Source: Candidatus Methylacidithermus pantelleriae (lineage in GTDB: Bacteria; Verrucomicrobiota; Verrucomicrobiia; Methylacidiphilales; Methylacidiphilaceae). Taken from it: a stretch of 45,686 nt of DNA. Location of the stretch: NCBI RefSeq assembly GCF_905250085.1, contig NZ_CAJNOB010000009.1, positions 1-45,686 on the forward strand, read 5' to 3'. The translations under genes were made by a program, and so were the position numbers. The notes beneath the pieces are model-generated. The model worked only from the letters and a program-made list of their open reading frames with translations, was not told where the DNA came from and ran no database searches. The stretch's first letter is position 1. Each line of letters starts with the position of its first letter. This document shows positions 9,577 through 19,108 of the stretch, piece after piece.

Positions 9577-10347
9577 ATGAACCGTATCCGTCCCGCTCTC
9601 CCACCTGGGTGGGCCCGAAAGGTGGCTGGGTTGGAAAAACGATTGGGGTACCGGTTTGCTAACCGTTTGCTCCTCCGACAAGCCCTCACCCACCCTTCCT
9701 ACCTGCCCGAAAGCAAGGAAGAGGTGGGAGATAATCAAAGGCTTGAATTTTTGGGGGATGCGGTCCTTCAGCTCGTGGTCACCGAGGAGGCTTACCACCG
9801 ACTCCCAGAGGAGCCAGAAGGAGTTCTTACTCATTTGCGCTCGCAAATGGTCAGTCGCCATCGCCTTGCGCAGGTGGCAGAAGAACTCAAAATCGGAGAG
9901 GTTCTTCTCCTTGGCAAAGGAGAGGAGCGAAGCCAAGGGAGGCACCGGCCTTCCAATTTAGCCAACGCTTTGGAAGCCCTGTTCGCAGCCGTTTTCCTAG
10001 ATGGTGGATGGGAACAAGCCAAAAGGGTGATCCAAAAGCTCTTCGAACCCCACTGGGAAATGGTCCTTTCTGAGCCGGTCGCCATTCAAAATGCTAAAGG
10101 TGTCCTACAGGAGCTTTTGCAACGTAGGGGTGGGGAATCTCCCGTTTACCGCTGCTTGGCCGAAAAGGGGAAAGCACACGAGCGTAGCTATCTAGTGGCT
10201 GTCGAATGGAAAGGGAAAGAGCTAGGACGTGGCTGGGGCCGAAGCAAAAAGGAAGCCGAGACTAATGCGGCTTTCGAGGCCTTGCGCGCCATAGAAGAAG
10301 GAAAGCTTCCCGATTTGCCTCACATGTCGTTACCAAAAAGGAAATAA
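9577..10347 (+). CDS. rnc: Ribonuclease III
   Basis: RNase III cuts double-stranded RNA during rRNA maturation and mRNA decay. The 256-aa protein has the endonuclease domain (about 15-165) with the signature NQRLEFLGDAVLQLV (E57, D61) and NALEALFAAVFLDGG. The double-stranded RNA-binding domain follows (about 170-240), starting NAKGVLQELLQRRGG and ending SKKEAETNAAFEALRAI. Start ATG 9577 gives a family-typical length. The last 86 bases overlap the 3' end of glnE on the other strand, so the two mRNAs share a complementary 3' segment. It is 107 bases from the Xer gene and may be in the same operon. Confidence 0.96.
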   Translation: MNRIRPALPPGWARKVAGLEKRLGYRFANRLLLRQALTHPSYLPESKEEVGDNQRLEFLGDAVLQLVVTEEAYHRLPEEPEGVLTHLRSQMVSRHRLAQVAEELKIGEVLLLGKGEERSQGRHRPSNLANALEALFAAVFLDGGWEQAKRVIQKLFEPHWEMVLSEPVAIQNAKGVLQELLQRRGGESPVYRCLAEKGKAHERSYLVAVEWKGKELGRGWGRSKKEAETNAAFEALRAIEEGKLPDLPHMSLPKRK

Positions 10348-12889
10348 AGGCCTTTTCATCCGGAAACCCTAACCGACGCGCAAGCCATCTTCGTGCTCGG
10401 CAATCCGGCGGGAGCCGATCGATCGGCCGGTTCCGATCCCTTCGCAAAAAGGATTCGACTTTGCGCAGAAAAAGAAAGCCCTCTTGCCACTTCTGGGCAA
10501 TTTCGGGATGGTCTTCTTGAAGAAGCGCAAGTCCCTGGAGAGTATGGGGCTGGCGGATCCTTCGGTCCATAAGATAGGCAGTAAGCCCGAACTCAATATC
10601 CATAAGCCCGCCGGGCCCGGTCTTGAAACTTCCGGGCGGAAAAATGCGATCGGCTCGCTCCTTTTCCACCCGCATCCGCATCTGCTCAATTTCTTCCCAA
10701 TGGTCGGTTTGTGCGATTCTCTCGTTCCAGACCCGTTCTACCGACTCCATAAAACGAGCTCCTAGCGCCGGGTCCCCCGCCACCCATGTGGCTTTCGTTA
10801 ATACCTGGATCTCCCAGAATTGGGCCGTTCGAGCATAATACTCCTCATAGGTTTCCAGCGGGACACAAACGGGTCCCTCTCCGTGCGGTCGAAGACGGAA
10901 GTCCATGGGGAATAGGATGCCTGTCGGCAAGGTCTCCGTCATAAACGCAATGACGGCAAGCGCAGCCTCCACCTCTTCCCCCACCACCAAACAGTCTAAA
11001 TCAGACCCATAACCCAGCTCTCCCGCACCAAAACGACCAACCCCAATCCACGCGAGGCGGGCCTTGGGACAGACCGATTCGTGGGCGAAAGTTAAGCATG
11101 CTCGAGCCAGTGCTGTGTATTCCTCCCAGAGCTCCGTTAAGGACGCAATCCCCAAGACATCCCGAAGAGCAATCCGCACCAGTTCCCAGCGGCGGTATTT
11201 GCGCGCCCGCTCTGCAGGTTGCCCTGGAAGCTGCCGCAGCTCTTCTAGGTAATCCCCTTGCCGCTTGAGTGTGTCCAGGGTGCCGCTGCGAGCCACCTCT
11301 TCAAAAAGATCCGGCTGAGCTATTAAGACTTCCGAAAAAAAGGAACTTGCATCAAAAAGACGTACTAAAAGATCAAGAGCCTTGGGGTGGGAAGCCAGAC
11401 TTTCAAAAAGAAGCCGGCGCGCCCCATACCGGTCTACAAACTGGACCAAACGCTGAAGAGCACCATCGGGATCGGCGACCCGCCTCAACGCTTCCTCCAA
11501 TAGGGGCACAAAACGTCGAAAGACACGCCGGGTTCCCGGAGATGGAGCAGCACCATGCCCGCGTTCTAGGTCCGCCAGTGCCTTTTCCGCGGCTTTCGGA
11601 TCGGCAAAAAGCTCCCATCGAAAAGCTTTGGGCGGGTTCGGTGACGGTCGATAAAAATAACGATTGAAAAGTTCCCGGACCGTTTGCCGAACCTCGACTA
11701 GCCTCTCTTCGAACTTTTCCTTCGTTAGTCCTAGGGACGAGGCAATCTTTTGACGAAGGTCTCCGTTCCCCGGAAGCCGATGCGTTTGAAGCCCGGTCAT
11801 CATTTGGAGCCGGTGCTCAAGCACGCGCAAAAAACGGTAAGCCTCACGAAGACTACGAACCTCTTCCCAGCGAAGAAGACCCACTGTTCCGAGCGCATGC
11901 AAGGCGCGCAAGGTAGATCTTTGCTGCAAATACGGCTGCCGAGCTCCATGGAGCACTTGAAAGGTCTGAACCAAAAACTCAATCTCGCGAATCCCACCGG
12001 TGCCCCTTTTGACGTCCCAATCGCCGTTTGTCTCCCGGTCAGCTAGCTCCTCCATCCGCTGCCGAATTTCGGCCATTTCCTCAAAAATCTCTTCCGTCAC
12101 ATGCAGAGGAAAACAAAAAGGGATCCGGAGCTTTTCCAATTCATACCCAACCCTCGGATCGCCGGCGCTCCACCGGGCTTTGACAAGCGCAAGTCTTTCC
12201 CAGGTTTCGCCAAAAGCCGCATAATAATTTTCTAGGCTTTCTAGTGAACGAACCAGTGGCCCACTAGGTCCCTCCGGTCGCAATCGCAAATCCATCCGAA
12301 AAAGCCGGCCGTTGGGGCCAGTCTCTTCAAAGGCCCTCACTATGCACTGGGCCAATGTGGTAAAAAAAGCGTGATACGTCTCATGGGGCCGCAAGACTCC
12401 CTCCTCCCCGTACAGGAAAAGGACGTCAATGTCCGAACCGTAATTGAGTTCCTGACCGCCCAACTTTCCTAAAGAGATAATGGCAAAACCAGTAGCGGGC
12501 TTCCCGTAACGCTGGCTGAGTTCGGACCAGTACATGTGGTAGACAGTCTCCAGGCAAAAGTCAGCAAGGTTAGAAAGCCACTCCACCACCTCCTCCAGGG
12601 AGGCGTACCCCGCAAAATCCCACCATCCGATTCGGATCGACTCCAGCTCACGGACAAGCCGGAGGGCTTCCAGTCGATCCTCTCGGCGGGCTTGCTTGCT
12701 TCCTTCTTCCGCATAAAGCCGCCTCCAGAATGCTGGCCCTGGAGCGTTCTTGGAATCCCACGACTGCTCACCTAGCACCCATTCGGACCACTGCGGTCGA
12801 GCTTCTATCCAGTGGCGCGCTTGATCGGAAAAGGAAAGAAACTCAACCCACGTTGCTTTGCGCGAGGCTACGTCTGGCTCTATCTTCAT
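10262..12889 (-). CDS. glnE: Glutamine synthetase adenylyltransferase / adenylyl-removing enzyme
   Basis: GlnE switches glutamine synthetase off and on by adding or removing AMP in response to nitrogen status. The 875-aa protein has two nucleotidyltransferase domains: the first with NYGSDIDVLFLYGEEG (S152, D153, D155) and the second with GYGSDLDCLVVGEE near residue 630. Each is followed by helical PII-uridylyltransferase-like segments (KRGTGGIREIEFLVQTFQ; KTGPGGLMDIEFGLTAYLMD). Length is slightly shorter than the E. coli form. ATG 12889 has a GGGA element nearby. It follows hemB by 38 bases and is probably in the same transcript. Its last codons overlap rnc by 86 bases on the opposite strand. 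Confidence 0.95.
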   Translation of the reverse strand: MKIEPDVASRKATWVEFLSFSDQARHWIEARPQWSEWVLGEQSWDSKNAPGPAFWRRLYAEEGSKQARREDRLEALRLVRELESIRIGWWDFAGYASLEEVVEWLSNLADFCLETVYHMYWSELSQRYGKPATGFAIISLGKLGGQELNYGSDIDVLFLYGEEGVLRPHETYHAFFTTLAQCIVRAFEETGPNGRLFRMDLRLRPEGPSGPLVRSLESLENYYAAFGETWERLALVKARWSAGDPRVGYELEKLRIPFCFPLHVTEEIFEEMAEIRQRMEELADRETNGDWDVKRGTGGIREIEFLVQTFQVLHGARQPYLQQRSTLRALHALGTVGLLRWEEVRSLREAYRFLRVLEHRLQMMTGLQTHRLPGNGDLRQKIASSLGLTKEKFEERLVEVRQTVRELFNRYFYRPSPNPPKAFRWELFADPKAAEKALADLERGHGAAPSPGTRRVFRRFVPLLEEALRRVADPDGALQRLVQFVDRYGARRLLFESLASHPKALDLLVRLFDASSFFSEVLIAQPDLFEEVARSGTLDTLKRQGDYLEELRQLPGQPAERARKYRRWELVRIALRDVLGIASLTELWEEYTALARACLTFAHESVCPKARLAWIGVGRFGAGELGYGSDLDCLVVGEEVEAALAVIAFMTETLPTGILFPMDFRLRPHGEGPVCVPLETYEEYYARTAQFWEIQVLTKATWVAGDPALGARFMESVERVWNERIAQTDHWEEIEQMRMRVEKERADRIFPPGSFKTGPGGLMDIEFGLTAYLMDRRIRQPHTLQGLALLQEDHPEIAQKWQEGFLFLRKVESFLRRDRNRPIDRLPPDCRARRWLARRLGFPDEKAFISFLVTTCEANREAFLLLWRARPRKPH

Positions 12890-12927
12890 CGCTTTCCCGG
12901 CCCGTCAGGGAGAGCCGTCGATGTCTG

Positions 12928-13962
12928 TTATACAAAACGATCCCTTTGGCTTGCTCGTTCCCGGGCCACTTCCTCTGCAAAATAGGTAAAGATCAAATCC
13001 GCACCCGCTCGCTTGATGGCCAAGAGAGACTCATCCCTAACCCTGGCCCGCTCGACCCACCCATGCTCCGCCGCCGCAACAATCTGCGCGTACTCCCCAG
13101 AAACTTGGTACGCAGCCAGAGGAAGAAGGGTTTTCTCTCGAAGCTTGGCAAGCACATCGAGATAGGGACCCGCAGGCTTGACCATGAGAATGTCCGCACC
13201 TTCCTCCTCGTCCAGTTTGGCATCCCGGAGCGCTTCGCGGACGTTTGTGACAGAAAGCTGGTAGGTGCTCTTATCGACCCCAAAACTTCCCGGCTGCGCG
13301 CTCCCGATGGCCTCGCGAAACGGGCCATAGTACGCAGAAGCAAATTTAGCCGCGTAAGAGATAATCCCCGTGTAGGGATACCCTTGGCTGTCTAAGCGCT
13401 CGCGAATCGCCCCAACCCTCCCATCCATCATATCGGACGGTGCTACGAAATCCGCGCCGGCCCAAGCATGAAGGACCGCCATCTCACAGAGAATGGCCAC
13501 CGTTGCATCATTGTCCACCCAGTCCCGCTCGGGATCCCAGATTCCATCGTGACCATGAGAGGTGTAAGGATCAAGGGCTACATCGGTCACGACACATAGG
13601 GAGGGAAGTTCCGCTTTGATCGCCCGCACCGCTTGAACGACGACCCCTTTTTCATCCAGGGCTGCCTTTCCCTTTGGATCCTTGCGTTCCGGAGACAGGC
13701 AAGGGAAGAGGACCACCGCTCGAATGCCCAGCTCAAAAAGACGGGTGCAATAGCGTGGAAGTTCTTGAAGGGAATGCCGGAAAATCCCTGGCAGCGAAGC
13801 AATGGGTTCGGGATCTTTTCCCTCCTCACGCACGAAGATCGGCGCCACCAGGTGATCGATTTCCAATTCGCATTCTCGAACCAGTCCTCGGATGCTACTC
13901 GTTTTCCGAAGCCTTCGCAGTCGATACCGGCAAGACAAACCCCGGGAGGGATTTTCCCACAT
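12928..13962 (-). CDS. hemB: Porphobilinogen synthase (delta-aminolevulinic acid dehydratase)
   Basis: HemB condenses two 5-aminolevulinate molecules to porphobilinogen in haem synthesis. Both Schiff-base lysines are visible: K206 in SYAAKFASAYYGPF and K262 in MVKPAGPYLD. The metal site reads DVALDPYTSHGHDG (about 127-140), with aspartates and alanine where zinc enzymes have three cysteines. It is therefore the magnesium-type rather than the zinc-type enzyme. Length (344 aa) is normal. ATG 13962 is the first start. It is divergent from bioB, with 194 bases between them for both promoters, and leads into glnE. Confidence 0.96.
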   Translation of the reverse strand: MWENPSRGLSCRYRLRRLRKTSSIRGLVRECELEIDHLVAPIFVREEGKDPEPIASLPGIFRHSLQELPRYCTRLFELGIRAVVLFPCLSPERKDPKGKAALDEKGVVVQAVRAIKAELPSLCVVTDVALDPYTSHGHDGIWDPERDWVDNDATVAILCEMAVLHAWAGADFVAPSDMMDGRVGAIRERLDSQGYPYTGIISYAAKFASAYYGPFREAIGSAQPGSFGVDKSTYQLSVTNVREALRDAKLDEEEGADILMVKPAGPYLDVLAKLREKTLLPLAAYQVSGEYAQIVAAAEHGWVERARVRDESLLAIKRAGADLIFTYFAEEVARERASQRDRFV

Positions 13963-14156
13963 CGTTCGTTAAAAAGTAGACTCCAAGCTAACAAAGAATA
14001 ACCCAGCGACAAAAACCCAAGAAGAAAAAAGACAGCCTAGCGCCCCTTCAAGGAAAAAAACCGTTGCCGGGAAGCGGTCGGTCATTTTTCCATAGCTCTT
14101 GGCCAGTTCATCTCGTATTCTTTTGGGCTCAACGATTGGAGTAACCGAAGTTTCCT

Positions 14157-15179
14157 ATGGGGTATTCTCTCGCGGAACTGGAAGAACTTTACCAGCTGCC
14201 CCTTTGGGAGCTTCTCTCAGAAGCGAATAGAATTCAGCAGCAGTACCGGCGTTGCCCACAGATTCAACTGTGCTACCTGATCAACGTTCGCCAGGGAGGA
14301 TGTCCGGAAGATTGCGCGTATTGTGCCCAAAGCGCTCACTACCCTTCGGGTCGTAAGGCAAGCGCGCTCATGAAACCGGCGGAGCTTCTTGCTTGTGCTC
14401 AGCAGGCGAAGGAAAAAGGAGTGCACCGGCTCTGCCTGGGAGCAGCCTGGAGGGGGCTCAAGGAAGATGACCCAAAGCTTGCCGAGATCTGCCAACTGGT
14501 GGAAACCCTCCGCCCCTTGGAACTGGAAGTCTGTACGACCTTGGGCCTTCTTGCGAAAGGAGCGGCACAAAAGTTGCGCGAATCTGGGGTCGGGTTTTAT
14601 AACCACAACTTAAACACAGGGCCTCGCTTCTACCCAAGAATCGCTTCTACCCATAGTTTCCAAGATCGGGTACGGACCTTAGAGGTGGCCCAGGAAGCAG
14701 GATTGGCTCTTTGCTCTGGGGGAATTATCGGAATGGGGGAAAGCTGGAGGGATCGCCTGGAACTTTTGGCCACTCTCTCCTCTCTTCCCGGAGCGCCCGA
14801 AAGCATTCCGTGGAATCTTCTTGTTCCTATCCCTGGAACTCCGCTGGAAGAGCTCCGCGCTCCTGTACCCTTGTGGGACGTGGTGCGTATTTTGGCAGTA
14901 ACGCGAATCGCCTTTCCCAAAGCGCGGGTACGGCTTTCGGCGGGACGGCGAGAACTTTCCCAAGAGGCTCAAGCGTTATGTTTCCTGGCTGGTGCCGACT
15001 CGATCTTTTTTGGGGAAAAACTTTTGACCGTCCCTAACCAGCCAGAAAAGGACGATCGGAACCTTCTGCAGGAACTCGGTCTCTGGGATGCCACGGACCG
15101 ATTCGGCAGTCGTCTTTTTGCGTCACCGGAGCCCGCTTCGAGCGCCGTTGCCCAAACTCGGTTTTCGCGAAAGAAATGA
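14157..15179 (+). CDS. bioB: Biotin synthase
   Basis: BioB is a radical-SAM enzyme that inserts sulfur into dethiobiotin, the last step of biotin synthesis. The 4Fe-4S ligands are C49, C53 and C56 in GGCPEDCAYCAQSAHY. Further family motifs are VCTTLGLL, YNHNLNTGPRFYP, LCSGGIIGMGES, NLLVPIPGTPLE and VRLSAGRRELS. Length (340 aa) is normal. No other biotin gene is in the window, so the pathway is split. The stop overlaps the next gene's start by four bases (ATGA), showing translational coupling. Confidence 0.96.
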   Translation: MGYSLAELEELYQLPLWELLSEANRIQQQYRRCPQIQLCYLINVRQGGCPEDCAYCAQSAHYPSGRKASALMKPAELLACAQQAKEKGVHRLCLGAAWRGLKEDDPKLAEICQLVETLRPLELEVCTTLGLLAKGAAQKLRESGVGFYNHNLNTGPRFYPRIASTHSFQDRVRTLEVAQEAGLALCSGGIIGMGESWRDRLELLATLSSLPGAPESIPWNLLVPIPGTPLEELRAPVPLWDVVRILAVTRIAFPKARVRLSAGRRELSQEAQALCFLAGADSIFFGEKLLTVPNQPEKDDRNLLQELGLWDATDRFGSRLFASPEPASSAVAQTRFSRKK

Positions 15180-15829
15180 AACAATCCAGCCGGCAAAGCT
15201 TCGTTTCCCATATGCGAGAAGAGCTTGTCCGCGTAGGCATGTCCGGTGGCCTGCGTATTAGTAAGCGACCAAGGGAGGAAACTTTTTTGGCTGGCTTCCC
15301 CTGGGTGCGCTTGGACCCTCCTTCGCCTGACGAGCCCTCTTTATGGATACGCAAGGATGTCTACCACCAGATGCTGCAAGAAACCCTTGAGGAACTTTTG
15401 GCTCGTGCCAGGGCTTGCTTCGGTCCTTCGATTCCGCCGGAACTTCTCCAGGTGCTTCTCCCCTCACTTAAGAAGGAGCTTTATCGAAAAGTTGTTGCGG
15501 AAGTAAGGGAAACCGGCTCAACAAAAGACCCGCCCAGCAAGGAGACTTTTTCCTTTTATCGTGCGAGGCTACTGCAAGGAGTCCTATCCCATATCGAACA
15601 GAAGCGGCTGAAGGCGTCACAACGACTTCAGGAAATTTGGCGAGAGATTGTGGGCGATTTTCTTGCCAGAGAAAGTCTCCTGGTTCGGGTCGATCCCGAG
15701 AAACAGGTTGCCTACATTCGGTGCGCCGATGGACACATCGGGTTTGAAATCAGCCGCCGCAGCGAGCTGGCCCAGCATCTTTCCAAACGGCTCGGTGTTC
15801 CGATCCGAAAACTGCGGTCGGTTTGGTAG
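15176..15829 (+). CDS. DUF721 / DciA-like protein
   Basis: The C-terminal 75 residues (from about 140: LQEIWREIVGDFLARESLLV, then VAYIRCADGHIGFEISRR and LGVPIRKLRSVW) match the DUF721 pattern of a WxxxVG start and an ending strand with IR. Some members, named DciA, load the replicative helicase. The first 135 residues are charged and helical and not recognised. It is coupled to bioB by an ATGA overlap. Its last 80 bases overlap the convergent ubiE. A role in helicase loading is inferred from family only; DUF721 proteins are diverse. Confidence 0.65.
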   Translation: MKQSSRQSFVSHMREELVRVGMSGGLRISKRPREETFLAGFPWVRLDPPSPDEPSLWIRKDVYHQMLQETLEELLARARACFGPSIPPELLQVLLPSLKKELYRKVVAEVRETGSTKDPPSKETFSFYRARLLQGVLSHIEQKRLKASQRLQEIWREIVGDFLARESLLVRVDPEKQVAYIRCADGHIGFEISRRSELAQHLSKRLGVPIRKLRSVW

Positions 15830-16505
15830 CCCAGTGAAGACAAGCAATCCCACCGGTGAATCTCCGGAAACCAACGGCTTCAAATCCGTGCTCCACCAAG
15901 AGCCTTGCCAGTTGCCTAGCCGAAAGAAATCCGCGAATGGAACGAGCCAGGTAATGGTATGGCTCCGGAGGAAGCCCGTGTTTTTTTGCTAGCCACGGGC
16001 CTAGCGTTTCGATATAGGCAAAGTAGACGCTCCTTAAGCAAGGGTAGGGTAGCGAGAACTCCAAAATATAGAACCGTCCTCCCGGAACTAACACACGCTT
16101 GACTTCCTGAAGAACCCGGTCGCGCCGGTAAAAATTCCGTAGTCCAAAGGCGACCGTCACCGCTTCAAATGATTGGTCGGCAAAAGGAAGCTCCTCTGCA
16201 TTTCCAAGATAAACGTTCGAAACCCCTTTCCGATGTGCTTCCTGTAGCATTTCCTTAGAAAGATCGATGCCAACGATTTCTCCGGTCACGGCCCTTGCCC
16301 GCAGAAGGGACCGGATCACTTCACCGCTCCCAGTAGCCAGATCCAAAAGCCTTCGAGGACGCTGCCTACAAACGCATTTTGCTAGTCGCCATCGCCAATA
16401 CAAATCAAAGCCCAAGCTTAACAGGTGATTGATACGCTCGTAGCGAGGGGCGAGGCAATCAAAGAGCCTACCCATATCCACAGGAAGCGGTGCGATGGGG
16501 TCCAT
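15750..16505 (-). CDS. ubiE: Demethylmenaquinone / ubiquinone methyltransferase
   Basis: This SAM-dependent C-methyltransferase acts on demethylmenaquinone (MenG) and in some bacteria on a ubiquinone precursor. Motif I is LLDLATGSGEVIRSLL. GIDLSKEMLQEAHRKGV and NAEELPFADQSFEAVTVAFG follow, then LRNFYRRDRVLQEVKRVLVP and the C-terminal TGGIACLHWATKP that usually ends the protein. About 20 extra residues follow that motif and overlap the DUF721 gene by 80 bases. ATG 16505 gives the expected N-terminus (LFDCLAPRYERINHLLSLG). Menaquinone is more likely than ubiquinone outside Proteobacteria, but this is not shown here. Confidence 0.93.
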   Translation of the reverse strand: MDPIAPLPVDMGRLFDCLAPRYERINHLLSLGFDLYWRWRLAKCVCRQRPRRLLDLATGSGEVIRSLLRARAVTGEIVGIDLSKEMLQEAHRKGVSNVYLGNAEELPFADQSFEAVTVAFGLRNFYRRDRVLQEVKRVLVPGGRFYILEFSLPYPCLRSVYFAYIETLGPWLAKKHGLPPEPYHYLARSIRGFLSARQLARLLVEHGFEAVGFRRFTGGIACLHWATKPTAVFGSEHRAVWKDAGPARCGG

Positions 16506-16599
16506 TGCCCGTAATCCATTCCTTCCTTCTCTGGAGGAGCAACCTACTATGGAGCCTGGGTTTTCTCAAACGGCTGGTGTTTCTCAAAACAAAGCTCGC

Positions 16600-17433
16600 T
16601 TCATCCCCTGGACTGTTCATTCGACCGAGGGTTTTGCCATTCTCCTGATGGCTCCACGCCGAGGAACTTTTTGGGTGCTCCGCGCTCCTGACGTCTCTCC
16701 CGGTGAGCCACACGGGCAGGCAAGGGGATGCCACCACAGCATATCCGCGAGGAAATACCCTTGCGCAAGCTTCTGGGCGTAAGGGCCAACTCCTTGCGAT
16801 CGATGTTGGCCATGATGGCACCACCGTGATGGAAGGGAAAACCACAAAGAAGCAAAGACGCAGCACCGTTCCCCAACCTTGTGACGACTGTCGAGAACCC
16901 AAGGGAGTCTTTGGGAGCGATACGCCTTCGCGCCCAAATACTGCCCTACACGTTCCCTTCCAAAGAAAATGGCTTGGGAAATCGGAGGCGAGAACCAAAG
17001 CAAATCCCGACCCGACCGGACTTCTCTTCGGCCAGAAGGGCATCAGGCTTGGCCCCCAGGATGGTCAGCCGCCCTTTTTTCTCATGCCAAACGATCGATC
17101 CCGGCTTCTTCTCTTCCCGCCAGCAAGTCCCTTCCTCCGCTCTTGGAATCCGCCCTTTGACGTCCTCCTTAAGGTGGGGCGCCTCTCCCGGATCGAGCCA
17201 ATTTTTCCTTCTCGATCGACCCAAATGGCGTTGAACCGTCGGGCGGCCGGTGAGCCTACGCCGACACAGGAAGGATCGCTTAAACGCGTTTTAGTGAAGC
17301 ACCAGTTTGCATCCGGGTAAAAAGAGATAGTCTTCGCTCGGCCGTAGCGCGCCGCATAGGTGCCAAGAAACGCCGCCTGCTCGGGTGTGACTCTCCAGCG
17401 CGTCTGGTAGGCAAAAACGGGGAGCGCACTCAT
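16600..17433 (-). pseudogene. IS607-type TnpB remnant, copy 2
   Basis: From ATG 17433 the minus strand reads MSALPVFAYQTRWRVTPEQA and FLGTYAARYGRAKT, the N-terminus of IS607-associated TnpB nucleases. RRFNAIWVDREGKIGSIRER follows in the same frame, matching RxFNAIRVxLEGKIxSIRE. A frameshift then leads to HEKKGRLTILGAKPDALLAE and GRVGICFGSRLRF, matching RVRLCFGSRKLF. Beyond about 16950 the reading breaks into short frames, and the RuvC active-site residues cannot be traced. It is a dead copy, related to the one at 430-1162 but decayed differently. TnpB genes normally overlap their own guide RNA at the element end; none can be recognised here. Confidence 0.7.
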
Positions 17434-17992
17434 ACGATCGCTTTGCGCGCCCTTCCTTGGCGCCGTTCCCCGCGAACTTCTTCCCGGTAAAACCTGGTAC
17501 ACACGGAAACGATAACCTAATGCAGGTCGCAAACGATCTCGTTGGTCATCTCGATCCACCAGCAGGATAGATCGACTCTGCCCGGCCGCTGCCGCTTCCA
17601 GATGCTCAAAACCGAAGCACATCAGCTGGTCGCAGTGCTCGGACCAGGATAACGCCGACCTTCGGACCACAGACCTGCCCAACGAGCCCTCTCGCGCTGG
17701 CCGTTCCTCCCAGAGCTGACCTCCTTGACGGCCTTGACGATCCGTAACCCTTTGCTTGAGAGCAAAGTCCGAGACCCCACGCCAATTGTCTGGCTCAATC
17801 CACTTCTTTCATTGGCGCTTACACACCTGCGCGTAGAGGGCCAGGCCATCCGCCGGCTCAGCCTCCGCATGCATGATCACGGTTCCGGTCGGCAGCTCTT
17901 CGGCCAGAGCAGACAAGCGCCTCTCCTTCGACATCCGCCAAGCCGCCTTGGAGCGAAGACGCTCCCCCCTTGGCCCAGACACTCAACTTCAG
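17434..17992 (-). pseudogene. IS607-type serine recombinase TnpA remnant, copy 2
   Basis: Minus-strand fragments in three frames follow the IS607 TnpA order. LKLSVWAKGG (near 17990) is the DNA-binding start. ELPTGTVIMHAEAEPADGLA and LYAQV form the linker and first strand. KGLRIVKAVKEVSSG, then SEHCDQLMCFGFEHLEAAA match the recombinase domain, and CTRFYREEVRGERR is the C-terminal end. The catalytic serine after LYAxV is lost to an in-frame change and shift. It runs directly into the tnpB remnant, as in intact IS607 elements. Confidence 0.7.
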
Positions 17993-18406
17993 CTGGGTAT
18001 GCCACCATGTAGCTTCCTATGTGCGTAGCTTATTTGGCCGCTCCGGACCCGCAGGGCATTCGGACATAAATCGGGCGGGCCACCTCCGTTTGCTAGAAAC
18101 CCAAAAGTTCGGGATTTTCCCGCGTTCACTCAAAATCTTTCAAGGTTTGTCCGGGAAAAACTCTTCCCCTTCCCTGTCCAAAAGAGCTTTAGACCCTTGC
18201 CGTTCCGCAGAGAAACAGGCAAATAGGGAATTCTCGGACGAATGGATCTTCCCTCTTCTTTGCTCCACCCTTCAGGAAAAAAGCCACGTGTTCTTATTCT
18301 CGATGGGATAGTACAAGTAAGTGAGGATCGAATATTCTAATGTACCATAATCGTTCATAGCCTTTTTTTGGTCGAAAAAAGCTTCGGAACGGGTTATAGT
18401 GAAAGC
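17993..18406. other. Non-coding stretch before PHP gene
   Basis: No gene is recognised. 18290-18406 is AT-rich (for example TATTCTAATGTACCATAATC near 18334) and probably holds the promoter for the PHP-purH direction. I cannot assign boxes with confidence. Confidence 0.4.
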
Positions 18407-19108
18407 GTGATTTTAAAGATTGACTTCCATTGTCACTCCCGGTTTTCAGCCGACGGGATCTCAGATCCCGAAGAGATGGTAGCAAAAGCTAAAAGACGAG
18501 GACTGGATGGTTTTGCTTTAACCGACCACGATACCTGCGATGGAATCCTTTACTGTTACAAGGCCGGGCTAGCCCGTCCTGACGGAAAGCCCGTGGATGG
18601 TTTTCTCATCCTGCCCGGGCAAGAAATTACGACCCGGCAAGGACATCTTTTGGCTCTCGGAGTGTTGTTACCGAACCTTCACGGAATTGATGCCAAGGAA
18701 GCCGTAACCGTAGTCCATTCGTCGGGCGGACTGGCAATCCCACCTCACCCCTTTGATTATTTTCGGGCTGGAATCCGATCTGCGGTACTCGACACGTTGG
18801 ACATTGATGGGGTCGAAGTTTTTAATTCTGCCACCACCTTCCGGCACTGCAACCGGCGAGCCTGGGAGTATGCTCGCCAGCGAGGGCTTCCCATGATCGC
18901 GTGCAGCGACGCTCATTATGCCGATGTTATTGGGACCGCCTACACTATGGTGGAAACCAAGGAATTTACGGTTGAAGAAATTCTGGGAGCCGTCCGGAAG
19001 GGAACCTCTCTCAAAGAACATTACATTAGTCCCAAGGAAGCCTTAAAAAAAACCTGGAATAATGTCCTTCGGCTGCGCCGGCGAACCGCGTCTCAAACCC
19101 TGGGCTGA
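18407..19108 (+). CDS. PHP-domain metal-dependent phosphoesterase
   Basis: This PHP (polymerase and histidinol phosphatase) domain protein is a metal-dependent phosphoesterase. From GTG 18407 it starts MILKIDFHCHSRFSADG with the first metal-binding HxH. It then shows GFALTDHDTCDG, LILPGQEITTRQGHLLALGV, GGLAIPPHPFDYFR and ACSDAHYADVIG, which complete the conserved histidine and aspartate set. Earlier in-frame TTG 18368 is possible but adds residues before the beta strand that normally begins the domain. Length (about 233 aa) fits PHP proteins of the YciV/TrpH type, which act on nucleotides or RNA ends. Substrate is not predictable. purH follows after 135 bases. Confidence 0.85.
   Translation: MILKIDFHCHSRFSADGISDPEEMVAKAKRRGLDGFALTDHDTCDGILYCYKAGLARPDGKPVDGFLILPGQEITTRQGHLLALGVLLPNLHGIDAKEAVTVVHSSGGLAIPPHPFDYFRAGIRSAVLDTLDIDGVEVFNSATTFRHCNRRAWEYARQRGLPMIACSDAHYADVIGTAYTMVETKEFTVEEILGAVRKGTSLKEHYISPKEALKKTWNNVLRLRRRTASQTLG

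Noticed and set aside
12730-13395. 221-aa plus-strand open frame
   Set aside because: It is antisense to glnE and hemB, which are certain.
16703-17320. 205-aa plus-strand open frame
   Set aside because: It covers the TnpB remnant on the other strand and has no recognisable domain.
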